Positions 1 to 11,690 of a stretch of 64,000 bases of DNA are shown in pieces. Position 1 is the stretch's first letter. Each line of letters starts with the position of its first letter. Origin of the DNA: Acanthosepion esculentum. Lineage: Eukaryota; Mollusca; Cephalopoda; Sepiida; Sepiidae. A model generated the notes under the pieces. That model was not told where the DNA came from and searched no databases. It was given only the letters and a program-made list of their open reading frames with translations. Made by a program: the position numbers and the translations under genes. The stretch is taken from assembly GCA_964036315.1 (NCBI GenBank), contig OZ038498.1:13870973-13934972 (forward strand). The letters are read 5' to 3'.

Positions 1-244
1 ATTTTTAAGCATTAAAAAAGTATTAATATTTTGAATTTTCCAATGGTTTCTTATAAATTATCTAATTATTATAAATAAACTTTCAAATGTTCCGTTGACA
101 AATTTTATTTATATATAAAGAAAAATTGAACAAGTTGATGTAAAACATTTTAGTTTCAGCTTAGTGGATGAAGAGGAATTTTAGGTATGAACAAAAATTT
201 AATAATGCAAAAGCTGTTTTCATTTAAGAGAGATCACCAAGAGT

Positions 245-281
<37 letters not shown>

Positions 282-1006
282 AAACATCCTCAAATAAAGA
301 GAAAAAAAAAAAAAAACAGATTAAGAATCCAGTTGTTCTTTAGCATTTATTTTTTAAAAAGTGCTTGATACAACAGAGCATAATTTTTATTTTGCATCAC
401 AACACGGAAATTTCTGTGTTTCGGAACTTTAAATTTGTCCCACTATCAAGTGATGTTGGGTAACTTATTTTGGGAAAAAAGTTACCCAACATTGCTTGAT
501 AATGGAACAAATTAAAGTTCCAAAACAGAAATATTTCTCAAGAGTATTAGCATGTAAGTGAATATAATGGATCCAACTGGAATTCAAACCCAGCTCTGAT
601 TCCTCAATCAGAACTGCAATCCCACAGTCACCCCCCCATATATCTGAAAAACTAAAATTTTTCATACAAGATTATAAAAACATTTTACATCACTACACAA
701 AAGCTTTGTTCCAATACTGACTGTACTTCCTCAGGCAATGGTTTATAACTTGTGATAAAAATGATTTACTAGAGAAATACACTCATAGTATTGAGACTTG
801 AAAGATACTGGGCAGCAATGTAAAATTGCTATTATAGTCTCTTTGCTTTACTTTGTATTGAGGAAAAAAAAAAAAAAAAAAAAAAGTAAAAAAATGCTAC
901 AAACTGGATTTTTATCCCATCTGTTCTTTCTCTTACTTGGTTATATATTTTTTTTTTCATGCATTTTAAACTTCAGTATCCCGTTTTTGGAGGGGAGGTA
1001 CTTTTC
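1..1006. other. Downstream flank or intron of the E2F gene, no recognised exon
   Basis: AT-rich sequence with long homopolymers (T run about 248-274, A runs about 301-316 and 864-884). The E2F gene reads off the minus strand towards this end, so missing 3' exons could lie here or further left. I see no segment encoding the expected E2F dimerisation, transactivation or RB-binding sequence. The only recognisable item is a SINE-A fragment at 540-640, listed separately. Confidence 0.5.
540..640 (-). repeat. SINE-A fragment (tRNA-related head)
   Basis: Read on the minus strand this matches the 5' portion of the dispersed element found in better copies at 22745-24095 and 55275-55805: a GGGATTGCAGTTCTGATTGA-type head, the 'gaggaatcagagctgggttt' region resembling a tRNA B box, then the 'cacttacatgctaatactctt' body. 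It is truncated after the body start. Confidence 0.7.
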
Positions 1007-2020
1007 TTAATGTACCAACTGCAAATGGTAGCAAAAAGGATATTTTGATTTTTCCGGGTCTTCTGTCAGCATTTTTAATTGTTTGGAACAAGTCTCAATC
1101 AATTCATCCATCAAGTTTTCTTTGGATTCATAATCAGCCATTTCTAAAAAAATACAAAGCAAACATAAAATTCAAATATTGGAAAACAAAAAATTTGAGA
1201 ACAGATTTCATTGACAGTTTAGATTACTTTTTTTTTTTTTCCTAAACAAGTTACGAATAAAAAACTCAAACAACATTGTCTACTATTAAAACTTATTTCA
1301 TAAAATTCTAGTATTATAAAAATTTACCAAATTGTAAATCTGTGAGCTTTGACGTTAAATGTTGAGAGACCGGATTGGCAGCAATAGAGGATGTACAACC
1401 TCTGGAAAGAAAGAAAGAAAAAAAAAAAAAGATTTTTCAATTTCATATATTGAACATTTTTTCCCTTTTACTTCAAATTGCACATGGAAATATTCAAACC
1501 TAGGGCTAAATTCAAGTGTTTAAGGTTTTTTTTGCCAACTGGAAAATGAACTTACTTCCATTGTATATGGTTTTTAGATTTTTTTGATATGAGATTGATC
1601 CCTTCTAAAACATTGGTGATATCATAAATTCTTCGTTTCTGCACCTCCAATGATACTGCAGCTTTGTTTAAGTCTACAACCTAGAAACAAAGAAAAATAA
1701 ACATGAAAATCAAAAGAAACAATGGATGCTGTGAAGTCATACTTATGAGCAGTGCTTTAATTAAAAAAAAAAAAAAAATTATTTTATATTCAAACAAAAG
1801 TAGAAAGCAATAAACTGAGTTTAAGACACGCTGCATTTGTGCCAAGTCAAGCTTGACAAGAATTTTTCAAAAAATTCCCAAATTTTTTTTCACTCCCAGA
1901 AAAAAAAAAAAAAAAAAAAAGTCAGCACCACTTTGGAATTTACCAATTTTATAGTCAAAAGAAATTTAGAAGTTGTGTATGAAAACTGAAGTTTTCCTCA
2001 TAAAATATATATAATATAAA

Positions 2021-2063
<43 letters not shown>

Positions 2064-3608
2064 TAAAAGAGTAAAACTTACACCATCAGGAGCATTCCTC
2101 AATAGGCCAACAAATTTCTTTGTCAGTAAACCAAGAGATGTATCATATCTGGTTTTTTCTCCAGGGGATCTGCTCACTGAAAAGAATCAAAATCTATCAA
2201 TGAGATATGCCACAGCTGTTTAAAACACTTGATTTCGTCATATAGGAAAATCCAACATAGCACTTGAATGAAATATTTGGCAAAAAATTCCTATTTGTCA
2301 GTAATATTAAACCCCTCATAGAATGCAAAGTTCTCAAAGCAGACCTGTGCCAAACTGTTTTCCTGAATCCTCGATGACTGTTCAAAGATGACATCATCAA
2401 GATGAAAAAAATGGAAACTGACTGGAGAAAAATTATCTGCAACAAGTTATCAATCAATCAGTTACCTTCTAGCTGTTTGAGTCGGGGGTTAGCATTAAGA
2501 AATTATGGCCAATTTACTGAGAAAAATCACATTTTTTAATGAAAAGAATTTCTTAAACTTCAATAATAACAAAAAAAGTCGTCTGCTAAGTATTTGTGTC
2601 ATCACCCGGGTTACAAGGTGCTAAAACAGACGAAAACAAAAAAAAAATGATGTCTTTTTTTTAACCCCTGGTGGCCATATAACTGAAAAATTTCTAACGT
2701 ACTTTGTCGCGTTTTGATTGACCAGGAATTTCGTCTTCCTTCAAGCTCTCATTGTTTGCTTTCAAAAAAATACCTCGTTTCATGGGGTCCAGATGATGAG
2801 AAAAGTCATTTTTCAATATTTACCCTGTTTTACCCCCTATAAAGTATGAATATCCACTTTCGTTTTTTCGGAGAAAATAGGATTTAGCAAAACGACTTTT
2901 GCTATTTTTGAGATGATTTTTTTACTTGATAGAAAATGTTTACCATAGCAGACCTGAATTGAATTTATTTAAAAGAGGGGGGGGGGGGGCTATCGGAACC
3001 CTCAAATAGCTGTGAATGATAAATTTAAAATCCATTTACAATTTGAGAAATGTACCGTAAAGGAAAAAATTCCAGGAATATATGAAAGCAGAGAGAAAAC
3101 AAAAACAAAAAAAACAAACATAGGCTTTTAGTCAATTTCAGCAATAAAATTGATAAAATGCATTACAAATTTAACAATTAGCTTACTAACCTTTAGGACT
3201 GCAATCTGAGAGAGTTTTTGTTTTACGACTCCTTTTTGGACTCCTAAGTTCTTCTGTAATTACATCTAACTCCAGTTTTCGTTTGGCCTAAACGAGAAAA
3301 ACTGATATTAAATAACTGATATTATATATAAAAATTTAAAATATATTGTTAATATTTTCCCTGGGTTAGTTTTTTTTTTAAATAGATAAAGTTAACAAAA
3401 AACTGAAAATCAAAACACAATAAACGAAAGCAATCATAAGCTTTCAGGCAACACAAAAATAACATGAATCTGAAATAATATTGCATCAAATTGACATTTA
3501 AGAGAGATAGAACAAAAAGCGGCAATTAAAAAAATAATAAATAGTAGACTTAAGTTATCTCCCTTTTTATCCCCCCCATATCAATGCAATAAACAAGTTT
3601 GGGAATAA

Positions 3609-3643
<35 letters not shown>

Positions 3644-5695
3644 GCACATGCAAGTTTGCATTTCCCACTTTTATAAATTATAAATGAATAGCAACTGTAA
3701 AATTTTACATATTGCTATTATTTACTCGCATTTTACACAAACTGCACATCCCGAAAGGTGCTTCCTCCTTGGCGCAATTGTCAGTAAGCTGATCTTGCTT
3801 GGTACGGAGCAAGATCCACTACAGTACACAGGGTATTACTGTGCCAAACAAAAAAAAAACTAACCTACGCTTAGCAAATAACATTTCTCGGGTATTGTTT
3901 AGAAACAAACTAAGGATTTTGGATTAATAATTATTTCCCTATTTTAAAAAAAAAAAGAAAAAGAAAAAACAGGAATTAACTTAACAGACCATGACATGTA
4001 AATAAATGAAATGCAAATCCCGTAGTAATAGCGAAATTAAGGTCATCACCCAAACAGAGTGAAAATCTTTTAAACAATGACCATAAAAGTTACAAATTAT
4101 ATAATATACTAATATTCTATAATCAAATTTTTAATTAAAGTCTGATGAAGTGTCCCCCTCAAAAGGTCTTTAAAAAAAAAAAAAAAAAATTTGTTGCAAT
4201 AAGTAGTCAAAAAATAATTGGCTTGAGTTAAAAGTTTAATTCAATTGGAACTGATAAAAATATCACAAAAAATACGTAATGAAAAAAGACGAAAACCAAA
4301 ACGACTAAAATTTTAAAACTTTGTTTTACAGTTTTAGTTACAGTAGTTAAATTACACTAAAAAATACAGCGCCTCAGTTTTGGAATATGTGAAAGAATGA
4401 AAGTGTAAAACTAAGTATTACACTTTATTTTAATTATTACTTAGTTTAAAAGATATTTATCTTAGCAAGGTCACAATGACAGGCTTCCAGTTTCACAACA
4501 GTTTCATTCAGAGTTTTTATGAACGTATGTACGGCTCCATTCAAGTCAAAGTTTTCTAGATGAGGCAAAAAACTTTTGAAATGTTTTGAGAGCTACAATT
4601 CATTCGTAAAATAAAACTGCAATGAAATAAGTATCTTTTGTTTAGGAGTATTTTGATGCAAAAATCCTGAAAAGAAGCAATCTTGGAGTGTAAAGCTGCC
4701 ACTTGTTGCAAATGCCAACTCTTTAATTAGCTTCCATTTGAAAATAAAAGTTAAGCTCGCACTAATTACAAAATTATTCTTTAAACAGAATTTTAATGTG
4801 AATAAATTTCTAAAAAGTGAATCAGTAGGACATCCTATCCCGAAGAAAATGCAAGATTGATTAGTAATTGAAATTATTTAAACTATTAACTTGATGGCTT
4901 ATATTTGGATCTGTGTTAGTTTAAGTAAATAATCCAAAAAACTGCTTGTACGTTTCACAGTTAATTAAACAGTGAAAAAAAAAAAAAATTTGAAAAGTCA
5001 AAAATACAAGACATTTTGAAAGAATAATTATATTTACAAAGTACAGCAAGCTAATGATAAATTTTCAGATTTTTTTTTTTTTAAAATCAAAGTTTATAGA
5101 AATTTAATTTTTTTTATCAATGCTTTACTTACTTTAATTAAAAAATCATTATCGATCAATATATTGAAAATTTTCCGAAATACTCACTGATGAATCTTTA
5201 GGTATAAAGATCTAATTTACTTTATTAAGAACATTTTTATCACCAAAAAGCAGTGTTATTTTGAAGTTTAGTAGCCAAACAATTTGATTTATGATAATCG
5301 TTGAAAAAAAAACATTTATTTCTTGGAATGAAGACGCATTTCGAGAAATAACTAAGTTGCTTTTATTCATTCAATGTGAATAAGCGATCCAAAGTTCTAT
5401 AAAGGATCCAAAGATTTTTAAATAAAAAGCCTAATTCCGCAAGCTGTTAAAAATTAAAAGAAATGTAACATGTTTCTTTTTCATTTCGTACGGCATATCT
5501 CAATTATGTAAAACAAATTATAAATTAATGCAATTAAAATATTTTGTCATTTAAAGATAATACATTTTTGTGGTACAAACCGAAAAAAAAAAAAAAAAAT
5601 TTTTTTTTAAATAAATTTTTTAAAAATGAATAAAAAAGCATTGGGAAAACATTTATGGCAAAATATTCCCACACAATATTTAAAATATTTTTTTA

Positions 5696-5730
<35 letters not shown>

Positions 5731-7385
5731 CCTATTTTCGATATTTACATTCTCAAACCAATCATTTTACAACCAAAATAAAATTAAAAGAAACAATTTT
5801 GAAATCAAAGTAAAGTATAATTTAAATTCATAAAAGTTATGAAACATTAGTTGACAGGCTAATAAGTTTCATCATTGTTTTTTTTTTTAAATTTTATCCA
5901 TAAACAGACAAGGCTAATTAAAAAAACGTTATGTTGTAAACTGTAAAAGGAAGTTTATCTTAAAATTACTTTTTAAAAGACTGACCTAATAAAAAAATGG
6001 TTCAATAGATTTCTTAGAATAACGAAGTAAAAAAAATGTTTCTTGGATTGTCATATCAAGATATTTATTTTTCTAATAAAAAAAAGAAAATATAAACTCT
6101 TCACGAAAGAGTTTATATATATATATAATATATATATTATTTATCTAATTTTATTTATTCATTTAAAAAATTTTTTTTTTTTTTTTTACATATGTTCACA
6201 CTGCAGCATAACTTAAAGTATTCGCTTTGTGGTTTTGAATAGAAAACAAAGAAAGTGCACTAAAAAGAGTGATCAGAACATTTCGATAACTAGAATACTA
6301 ATAAAAGAAAAGGTTTAAAAAAAGTATTTGGGCGAAAGAGTTAAGAGGAAATATTGTACTACTTTTTTAGTCAACTTAAAAATGTTGACTATCGTGGTGG
6401 CAGCCATGATAGACAATGAACACAAAAAAGTACGGGAAAATAGGTAACACGTTCCCCTTCCTTGGAAGTTAACTTTTTCAAGACAGGCTTATTTAAAAAT
6501 TGATCTTTTCTAGACTTTAGCTATCATTTTACGACTAATACCAATAATGTGCATATAAACGTGATGTGAGCAACACTCAATTGTCTTTTTTAAACTGCAA
6601 ACCCCTCTTAACACATTTTTGAAAGGAAGAAACTTGGGGAATGTTGAAGATTATACTTTTTAAACAATAGGAAAAAAAGTGAAATTACAGCGTTACTGCT
6701 TGAAGTCTGGTGATTATTGAAAATTGGGGAATCTCAAATAAATAAAAAATATTATAAAAAGAATTGTGCAAGAAAATCTGATGAAAAAAAAAGTTTAACT
6801 TTCGGTGACAATTTAGAGTAGACGAAGCTAAGAAAGTTTGAAACAAAGATCGTTATCCGCGGCGTGTATAATGAATAACGACAAAGACGACGGAATCTCA
6901 ATATTTGCTGACAAGCATAAAAAAAACAAAAAAAAAAAAACACAGTACCCCCTGGAAAAAATGTAATCCCCTAAAGCCAAAAAAATACTTGATTTTTTTT
7001 TTGTAGTTTTTAAATCTTAATGAAATAATGTTCAGAACAATATCGCTAGCTTAAAACACACAGCTCCAATTTAGTACAATAGAAATTAGGTATTTACCTG
7101 AGGTTTACTTAAGATTGGCTTAGTGTCGATAAAATCAGGGAATAGTGTTGAAGCTGTATTTGTATTTGGCGTGTGTCCCTCTAATGTGATCGGTGTCTGT
7201 TCGAATTGGTGACAAAAAAAGTCTTTACTTGTACCCACACCAGTCATGGTTGTCAGTGTCTGGAGAGTTGGCTGGCGATAAATACTCGTTAAGTTCATGA
7301 TTTGAGGTGATTCTTGTTTAATATATGTTGGGTCTCTTTTCTGTGAATAAAGACGTGCTTTAGACACAGTCGATCCACGGGGCAT
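1007..7385 (-). CDS. E2F: E2F transcription factor, E2F1/2/3 class (six exons, 3' end unresolved)
   Basis: Sequence-specific DNA-binding activator of S-phase genes, acting in the nucleus as a heterodimer with DP. Minus-strand exons: 7098-7385, 3191-3287, 2082-2176, 1556-1680, 1328-1401, 1007-1143. All junctions have GT donors and AG acceptors, and the phase is continuous (816 nt, 271 codons plus stop). I chose the start [10 protein letters not shown] at 7385; the frame stays open upstream, so a longer N-terminus is possible. Residues about 97-104 (AKRKLELD) match the cyclin-A-binding KRRLDL motif that marks E2F1/2/3. Residues about 134-202 are the winged helix: [17 protein letters not shown], then [23 protein letters not shown] and SKNHIQW. 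Exon 6 encodes LMDELIETC...[15 protein letters not shown], the start of the coiled-coil and marked-box region. After that the homology stops and the frame ends at 1007-1009. The true donor may be GTACAT at 1015-1010, with the transactivation and RB-binding exons outside the window. Known E2F1-3 proteins exceed 400 residues, so this is a partial gene or a short isoform. Confidence 0.9.
2014..2055. repeat. (TA)n microsatellite in an E2F intron
   Basis: Alternating TATA tract just downstream of the third exon's donor site. A similar tract lies at about 6114-6140 in the first intron. Neither affects the splice junctions. Confidence 0.9.
4446..4592 (-). CDS. Candidate terminal exon of unknown gene, inside the first E2F intron
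   Basis: On the minus strand a 49-codon open frame follows an AG acceptor (ATTGTAG at 4599-4593). It reads [15 protein letters not shown], then [15 protein letters not shown] and [12 protein letters not shown] before a stop at 4446-4448. The amphipathic helix pattern and locally higher GC than the surroundings make it look coding. It does not match E2F and I do not recognise the family. It could be a host exon of a nested gene, an alternative E2F exon, or chance. No partner exon was found. Confidence 0.25.
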   Translation of the reverse strand, partial: LSKHFKSFLPHLENFDLNGAVHTFIKTLNETVVKLEACHCDLAKINIF

Positions 7386-7680
7386 TTTCTCTACAGAAGC
7401 AAATCTGGTAATGGGAGTGTCTGTCTGTTCTTCCTCTGGGGTGGGTTTGTTATGATTTTTTTTTTCAATCCCAATAGAAATAAACTTTATAAAATGACTG
7501 TGAACCACTATAATGATTTTAAAATGCAAGCAGTACAATGCACAATGCAAGATGTCTGAGATTCAATGAATTTTCAGTGGATTTCGAACAGTCTTGATGG
7601 CGGATGGTTGACGATATTTTGTCACCCTTCCCCAGAGGAGAAAGACAGCCAACCAAACCGACCGCCAACAAAGCTTGGTT

Positions 7681-7730
7681 TGAAATGGCGCGAAATCATA
7701 TTTCCCGCGAGCTGACATCACGTGAACAGA
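7681..7730 (-). promoter_or_regulatory. E2F gene upstream region: paired E2F sites and an E-box
   Basis: About 300 bp upstream of the chosen E2F start codon lie GGCGCGAAA (7687-7695, reverse complement TTTCGCGCC) and TTTCCCGCG (7701-7709). Both fit the TTTSSCGC E2F consensus and face each other five bases apart. The palindrome CACGTG (7719-7724, within TCACGTGA) is an E-box. No TATA box is obvious, as is usual for cell-cycle promoters. Vertebrate E2F1 promoters also carry paired E2F sites that mediate autoregulation, so self-regulation is inferred here. The sites are direct observations; occupancy is not. Confidence 0.65.
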
Positions 7731-7739
7731 ACGCCAAAC

Positions 7740-9900
7740 ATGTATAATGTAATTTCCAGCGTAAACAAAAGAAAATTTTTGTATTATTCGCGGATTTTTA
7801 ACAATAGTAATCGAATTCAATGTAGTCCCATGGTGCCACAGAATAACTTGAAAAGACAATTACAGTTAAATCTTACTTATTATAAATTTAAAAGGAAAGT
7901 ACTACTAACTGCACACACACCTGGGCTTAGTTAACTGATTGATTGAGTTTAACTATGTATTTTTCAAAAACTGGTACTGTTGTGTAAAAAAATTCAATGT
8001 AAGATCAGCTGATTTCCATCGAAAAAATTGAATAAAAGAATAAAATCAAAACTGTCAATAGAATAACAAAGTTTGTTCAAATTTATTAAAAACATATCAT
8101 CCACAACTTTTTCAAGACACGCCCGTCCTTGCAAAGTGTGTATTTATAATATAATAATTTTGTAAATTTCGTTTTGTATGAAATTTGCAAAAAAAAAAAA
8201 GGTAATATAAAATCTGGAGCAATTTTGAATGGTAATAAGTGGAAATACCTACTGAAATGCTTAACTACTCTCTAGTCTATGTAACTGAATGTATTGTAAT
8301 TTGACAAAAGTAAATTGGTGCTGTTGTGATAGTTCGTGTTAAAAAAAATAAAAAAATAAATCCAATATGAGTAGCCTTTTTCTCTAGTTTTTTTTCCTTT
8401 ACAGGAATGTTTTTTTTTTGTTATTTATTTACTAAAAAGCTTAATCACAGAATTAGTATCTCAAACCCTAAAAAGTTATTACGAATCTCAAAAAAGAAAC
8501 AAACAACTGATCCATTTTTTAATTTTTTTTTTTTTTTTTTTTTTTTTTTTCAGCTACTTTCTTTTTCTTGGGTGCACTGGGGACATTCAAGTTCAAGTTT
8601 AAATTTTTAATAAACATAATTTTATTTGATTTTTTTTACCTTATCAAAAAAATTGTTTCATAAATAATCACTAGAAAATGGATTACGGTAAAATTTCTTT
8701 GGGATTTTAGATATTGAAGGCTGAAAGATTTATTTTTGTTTTCATTGTTAAACGAATCCCTTTCGAACACGTTTAGCTTTCGTTCGTCAAGTAGACCCAC
8801 TGGTGGGTGATCTTGTTGGTGGCGACACGTCTAGATGGCTTGAACTATGTTTTTAAAACCTCACTTCTTTTTTTTTTTTAAAGTAGTAAAACGATTTGGG
8901 TTTTTTGCACAGCACTAAGTACCTGGAGGTTCTTGTTAGAAATCAACTAAATCTGCAGATTTCCTCAATTTCCGAATTTTCTTCGTTGTTTTTGTTGATA
9001 ATTAAAAATATGTTGTTAGTTTTTTTAAATTCTTCAGATTTCCACTTTTATTCAGTCTTTTTGCAAGAGTCTTTTTTTGGGGGATTGTTCCATATGTACT
9101 CTAATAATAAGGGTAGACTTCTTTCAATTATTCACGAATCAATTGATTTAAAAATGATTACAGTGATTATTACACAATAAGTAATTTGTGTTCACTTTGT
9201 TTTTTGAAATGGCATTTTTCTTTATTGTAATTTTTTAAAACACAATTTCACAAAATTGGTTAAGAAATAAAAGTGGCTAACTAAAATACAAATAAACTTT
9301 GTCAAAATAAAAGCAAAAATTCGTACACCTATTTAATTTATTTATTATCTCAAGAGTTAAAAACTTCAATTTCGACTGTTATATAGCAGTAGTTTTTTTT
9401 TACACATCGTTCTTTTTTTTTTAAAGTTGGGGGACCGGAGGAATTTCTTAATAATTTTTTTAAAAATCTCTAATTGACATTTTCCCCAATATCTAAAACA
9501 TTTTTGCTTTAGCCATAAAAAAAATAATTGTACTTAATGATTTCCGAAGAAATTATCGGACGTTTTTAGATGAAAGGTTGGAATTCCTAAAGCCTCAACA
9601 TCCGTTAACATACAAATTTGCTGCAGTAGAAACCTCACACTTTCTTTTTCTCCATAAAATTCTACCTTCCTAATTTGAATTTCATCATTACATTATCATT
9701 ACAAAATTTTAATATGCATATATTGAATACTGCTAATCACGGTAAATTGCTATAAATAGCTGATACTTTTAAAACATTTACATTTAAATCTATTTTTAAA
9801 TTATAATTATTTTTAAAATTTAATAATTATGATTGCACATCCATTAATTTGTGTAGAAATGTTATTTGTTTTGAAGTTTAAATATCCATAAACCATAGAA
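7740..9900. other. No gene recognised
   Basis: AT-rich sequence upstream of the E2F gene. The frames that stay open (for example 7722-7934 and 8896-9180 on plus) are low-complexity, with no domain or repeated phase. There is a T run at 8522-8550. The first 200 bp could include a divergent transcript from the E2F promoter, but I see no coding evidence for one. Confidence 0.5.
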
Positions 9901-9904
9901 ATTG

Positions 9905-10260
9905 TTTTTGTCTCTATCTCTGAGATGAGGTATTACTTGCATTATTTACATTATTCAGACTGTTATCTTCATCTTCATTGCCATATTCACATTTCGACCT
10001 CTATATCACTGAGATGAGGTATTATGATTACTTGCATTATTAACATTATTCGGACTGTTATCCTCATCTTCATTGCCATATTCACAACACTTCAGCCTCT
10101 ATATCTCTGAGATGAGGTATTATGATTACTTCCATCATTTACATTATTCGGACTGTTATCCCCATCTTCATTGCCATATTCACGTTTTGGCTGTTGTACA
10201 CTCCAGCCTTCTTCAGGTGATTGTAATTTCAAACCAAACCCTTTATTTCGTCTAACGGGG
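9905..10260 (-). repeat. PLE terminal repeat: three tandem units of about 89-98 bp
   Basis: Three units start near 9922, 10011 and 10109, each with TGAGATGAGGTATTA, a TTATTCGGACTGTTATC stretch and CATCTTCATTGCCATATTCA. The last unit continues into a hammerhead-like motif (minus strand CCTGAAGAAGGCTGGAG, about 10181-10225) and the sequence 'cctttatttcg'. The same block appears inverted at 11025-11240, so the two flank the PLE coding remnant. Other copies lie at 20785-21085 and, more diverged, 17440-17960 and 18478-18560. Confidence 0.75.
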
Positions 10261-10589
10261 AGGGGGAGATTGTTCTAGTTCCACATGCCATACCTCCTCT
10301 GGATGTTTCAGTTATTTCCCTTTAATCTAACTCTCCAAGTTTTTGGTTCACCACTGCTGTGGCCTCACAACTCTTTGTGTCTAGTCACTGGATCTAATCA
10401 ATGTCTTTATCCAATGAGCCATGTGCCCTTGAGTACATCTGTGTATGAATTTCTGGGACGTATAAACCTACTGTCTCAGCAATCATTTTTTACCAGTACT
10501 CATATTGCAACTTTTCTGTTATTATTATTATTATTATTGCATATTTTTTACCAGAGCTCATAATTGCCATTTATGCTGTTATTCAGTGC

Positions 10590-11030
10590 TTTTCTCTAGC
10601 ACTCCTTATTACTGGTTCCCATTTTGTATTCATTTCTATGCTTGGTCGGCTCAGGAGATTTTTTCTGGCCTAGCATATGTGCTGACTCCTTAAGTTTTCA
10701 TATTTTCCAGTGATGCTCTCTGTCTATTATTTCAGCCTCATCCTACAGGGGGGGGGGGTGATCTCCCTTTTCCCTCCATATGTGGTCAGCTATGCCTGAT
10801 TTTTCTATTTCCCCTCATGTTACCACTTTACGATGTTCTTGTAGTCTTACCTTAAGGGTGTGGCCTGTTTCTCCTTTGTATTTCTTACCACAGCTGCACC
10901 GGATGACATACACACTGTCCTTAGTCGTGTTCTCCTCTATGGGGGAGGTCTTACTCGGAATGGGTGTCTGCAAAGTGTTTTTGGAAGAGGCATGGTATGT
11001 GGAACTAGAACAACCTACCTTGGTGGACAA
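10590..11030 (-). pseudogene. Penelope-like retroelement, GIY-YIG endonuclease end (decayed)
   Basis: PLEs encode a reverse transcriptase followed by a GIY-YIG endonuclease that nicks target DNA. On the minus strand the reading frame 11030-10815 contains VYVIRCSCGKKYKGETG and LKVRLQEHR, a GIY-YIG core in which the usual tyrosine of YIGET is lysine (YKGET). After a stop the homology continues as KSGIADHIWREKGDH and AEIIDREHHWKI, the typical PLE C-terminal tail, to about 10590. The RT part is missing. Internal stops and a frameshift show that it is dead. Confidence 0.85.
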
Positions 11031-11240
11031 AATAAAGGGTTCAGTTCAAAATTCCAATCACCTGAAAAAGTTATTCGGAGTGTACAACAGCCGAAATGTT
11101 GTGAATATGGCAATGAAGATGAGGATAACAGTCCGAATAATGTAAATAATGCAAGTAATCATAATACCTCATCTCAAATATAGTGGCCGAAACATTGTGA
11201 ATAAGGCAATGAAGATGAGGATAACAATCCGAATAATGTA
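11025..11240 (+). repeat. PLE terminal repeat, inverted relative to 9905-10260
   Basis: Starts with 'gacaaaataaagggttcagtt', then a hammerhead-like segment containing CCTGAAAAAG, GTGTACAACAGCC and GAAATGTTGTG, followed by two GGCAATGAAGATGAGGATAA units ending near 11240. It is the reverse complement arrangement of the left repeat. Inverted or partly duplicated terminal repeats are typical of PLEs. Confidence 0.75.
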
Positions 11241-11299
11241 AATAATGCAAGTAAATTTTTTTATGGTGTTTGTGTTAAGAAGGGCATTGGGTTGTCTGC

Positions 11300-11438
11300 T
11301 TTCTTTTGTTGTTATTTAATCAATTAATGTTTCCTCTTTTAGAGAGTTCCAATAATAAATTAGTAAAAATGAGTCACACGTCTTGTCAGTGTCATTTTTA
11401 CTGAAGCCATTATGAACCCACCCTAGTTATAAAAAACA
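11300..11438 (+). repeat. Candidate 3' end of a gypsy 5' LTR
   Basis: AT-rich sequence that ends 'ttataaaaaaca' immediately before a primer-binding-site-like TGGTGTCAGAAG. Position and ending fit the 3' boundary of an LTR of the gypsy copy starting here. I could not define the 5' boundary or find a clean matching 3' LTR. Confidence 0.45.
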
Positions 11439-11450
11439 TGGTGTCAGAAG
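11439..11450 (+). promoter_or_regulatory. tRNA primer-binding site of gypsy element 1
   Basis: TGGTGTCAGAAG directly follows an LTR-like ending (aaca). This is the common gypsy-family primer-binding sequence, complementary to a tRNA 3' end, where minus-strand DNA synthesis begins. Gag is not recognisable downstream; a 166-bp-family repeat follows instead. Confidence 0.55.
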
Positions 11451-11454
11451 TGTT

Positions 11455-11690
11455 AGTTATGGGGGTGGCAGGTTATTCCATTACATCAGTCCTCATCTTT
11501 GTCAGTACAACTGTGTGCATGCTGCTATTGGAAGGCTACTAGTTCTCGCAGATCCCAGCTCAACTCTGCTGTCTGCTGTCCGCTGTCCTAACAGATACTT
11601 ATAGGTGGTTACCACCTGTAGTGCTGCTACTCATGGTGGTGGCAGGTTATTGCATTACAGAGTCAGAGTGGTCAACATGGCACTGTTATA
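11455..11690 (+). repeat. 166-bp-family repeat, about 1.3 units
   Basis: Plus-orientation copy of the unit found six times in inverse orientation at 12715-13700 and again at 17180-17425. Landmarks: GGGGGTGGCAGGTTATTCCA, CAGTCCTCATCTTTGTC, CTAGTTCTCGCAGATCCCAG and AGGTGGTTACCACC. Open frames through it are by-products of the repeat. Confidence 0.8.

Noticed and set aside
7563..7934. Frames 7563-7859 (minus) and 7722-7934 (plus) around the E2F promoter
   Set aside because: No domain and odd composition; the region fits promoter and 5' untranslated sequence better.
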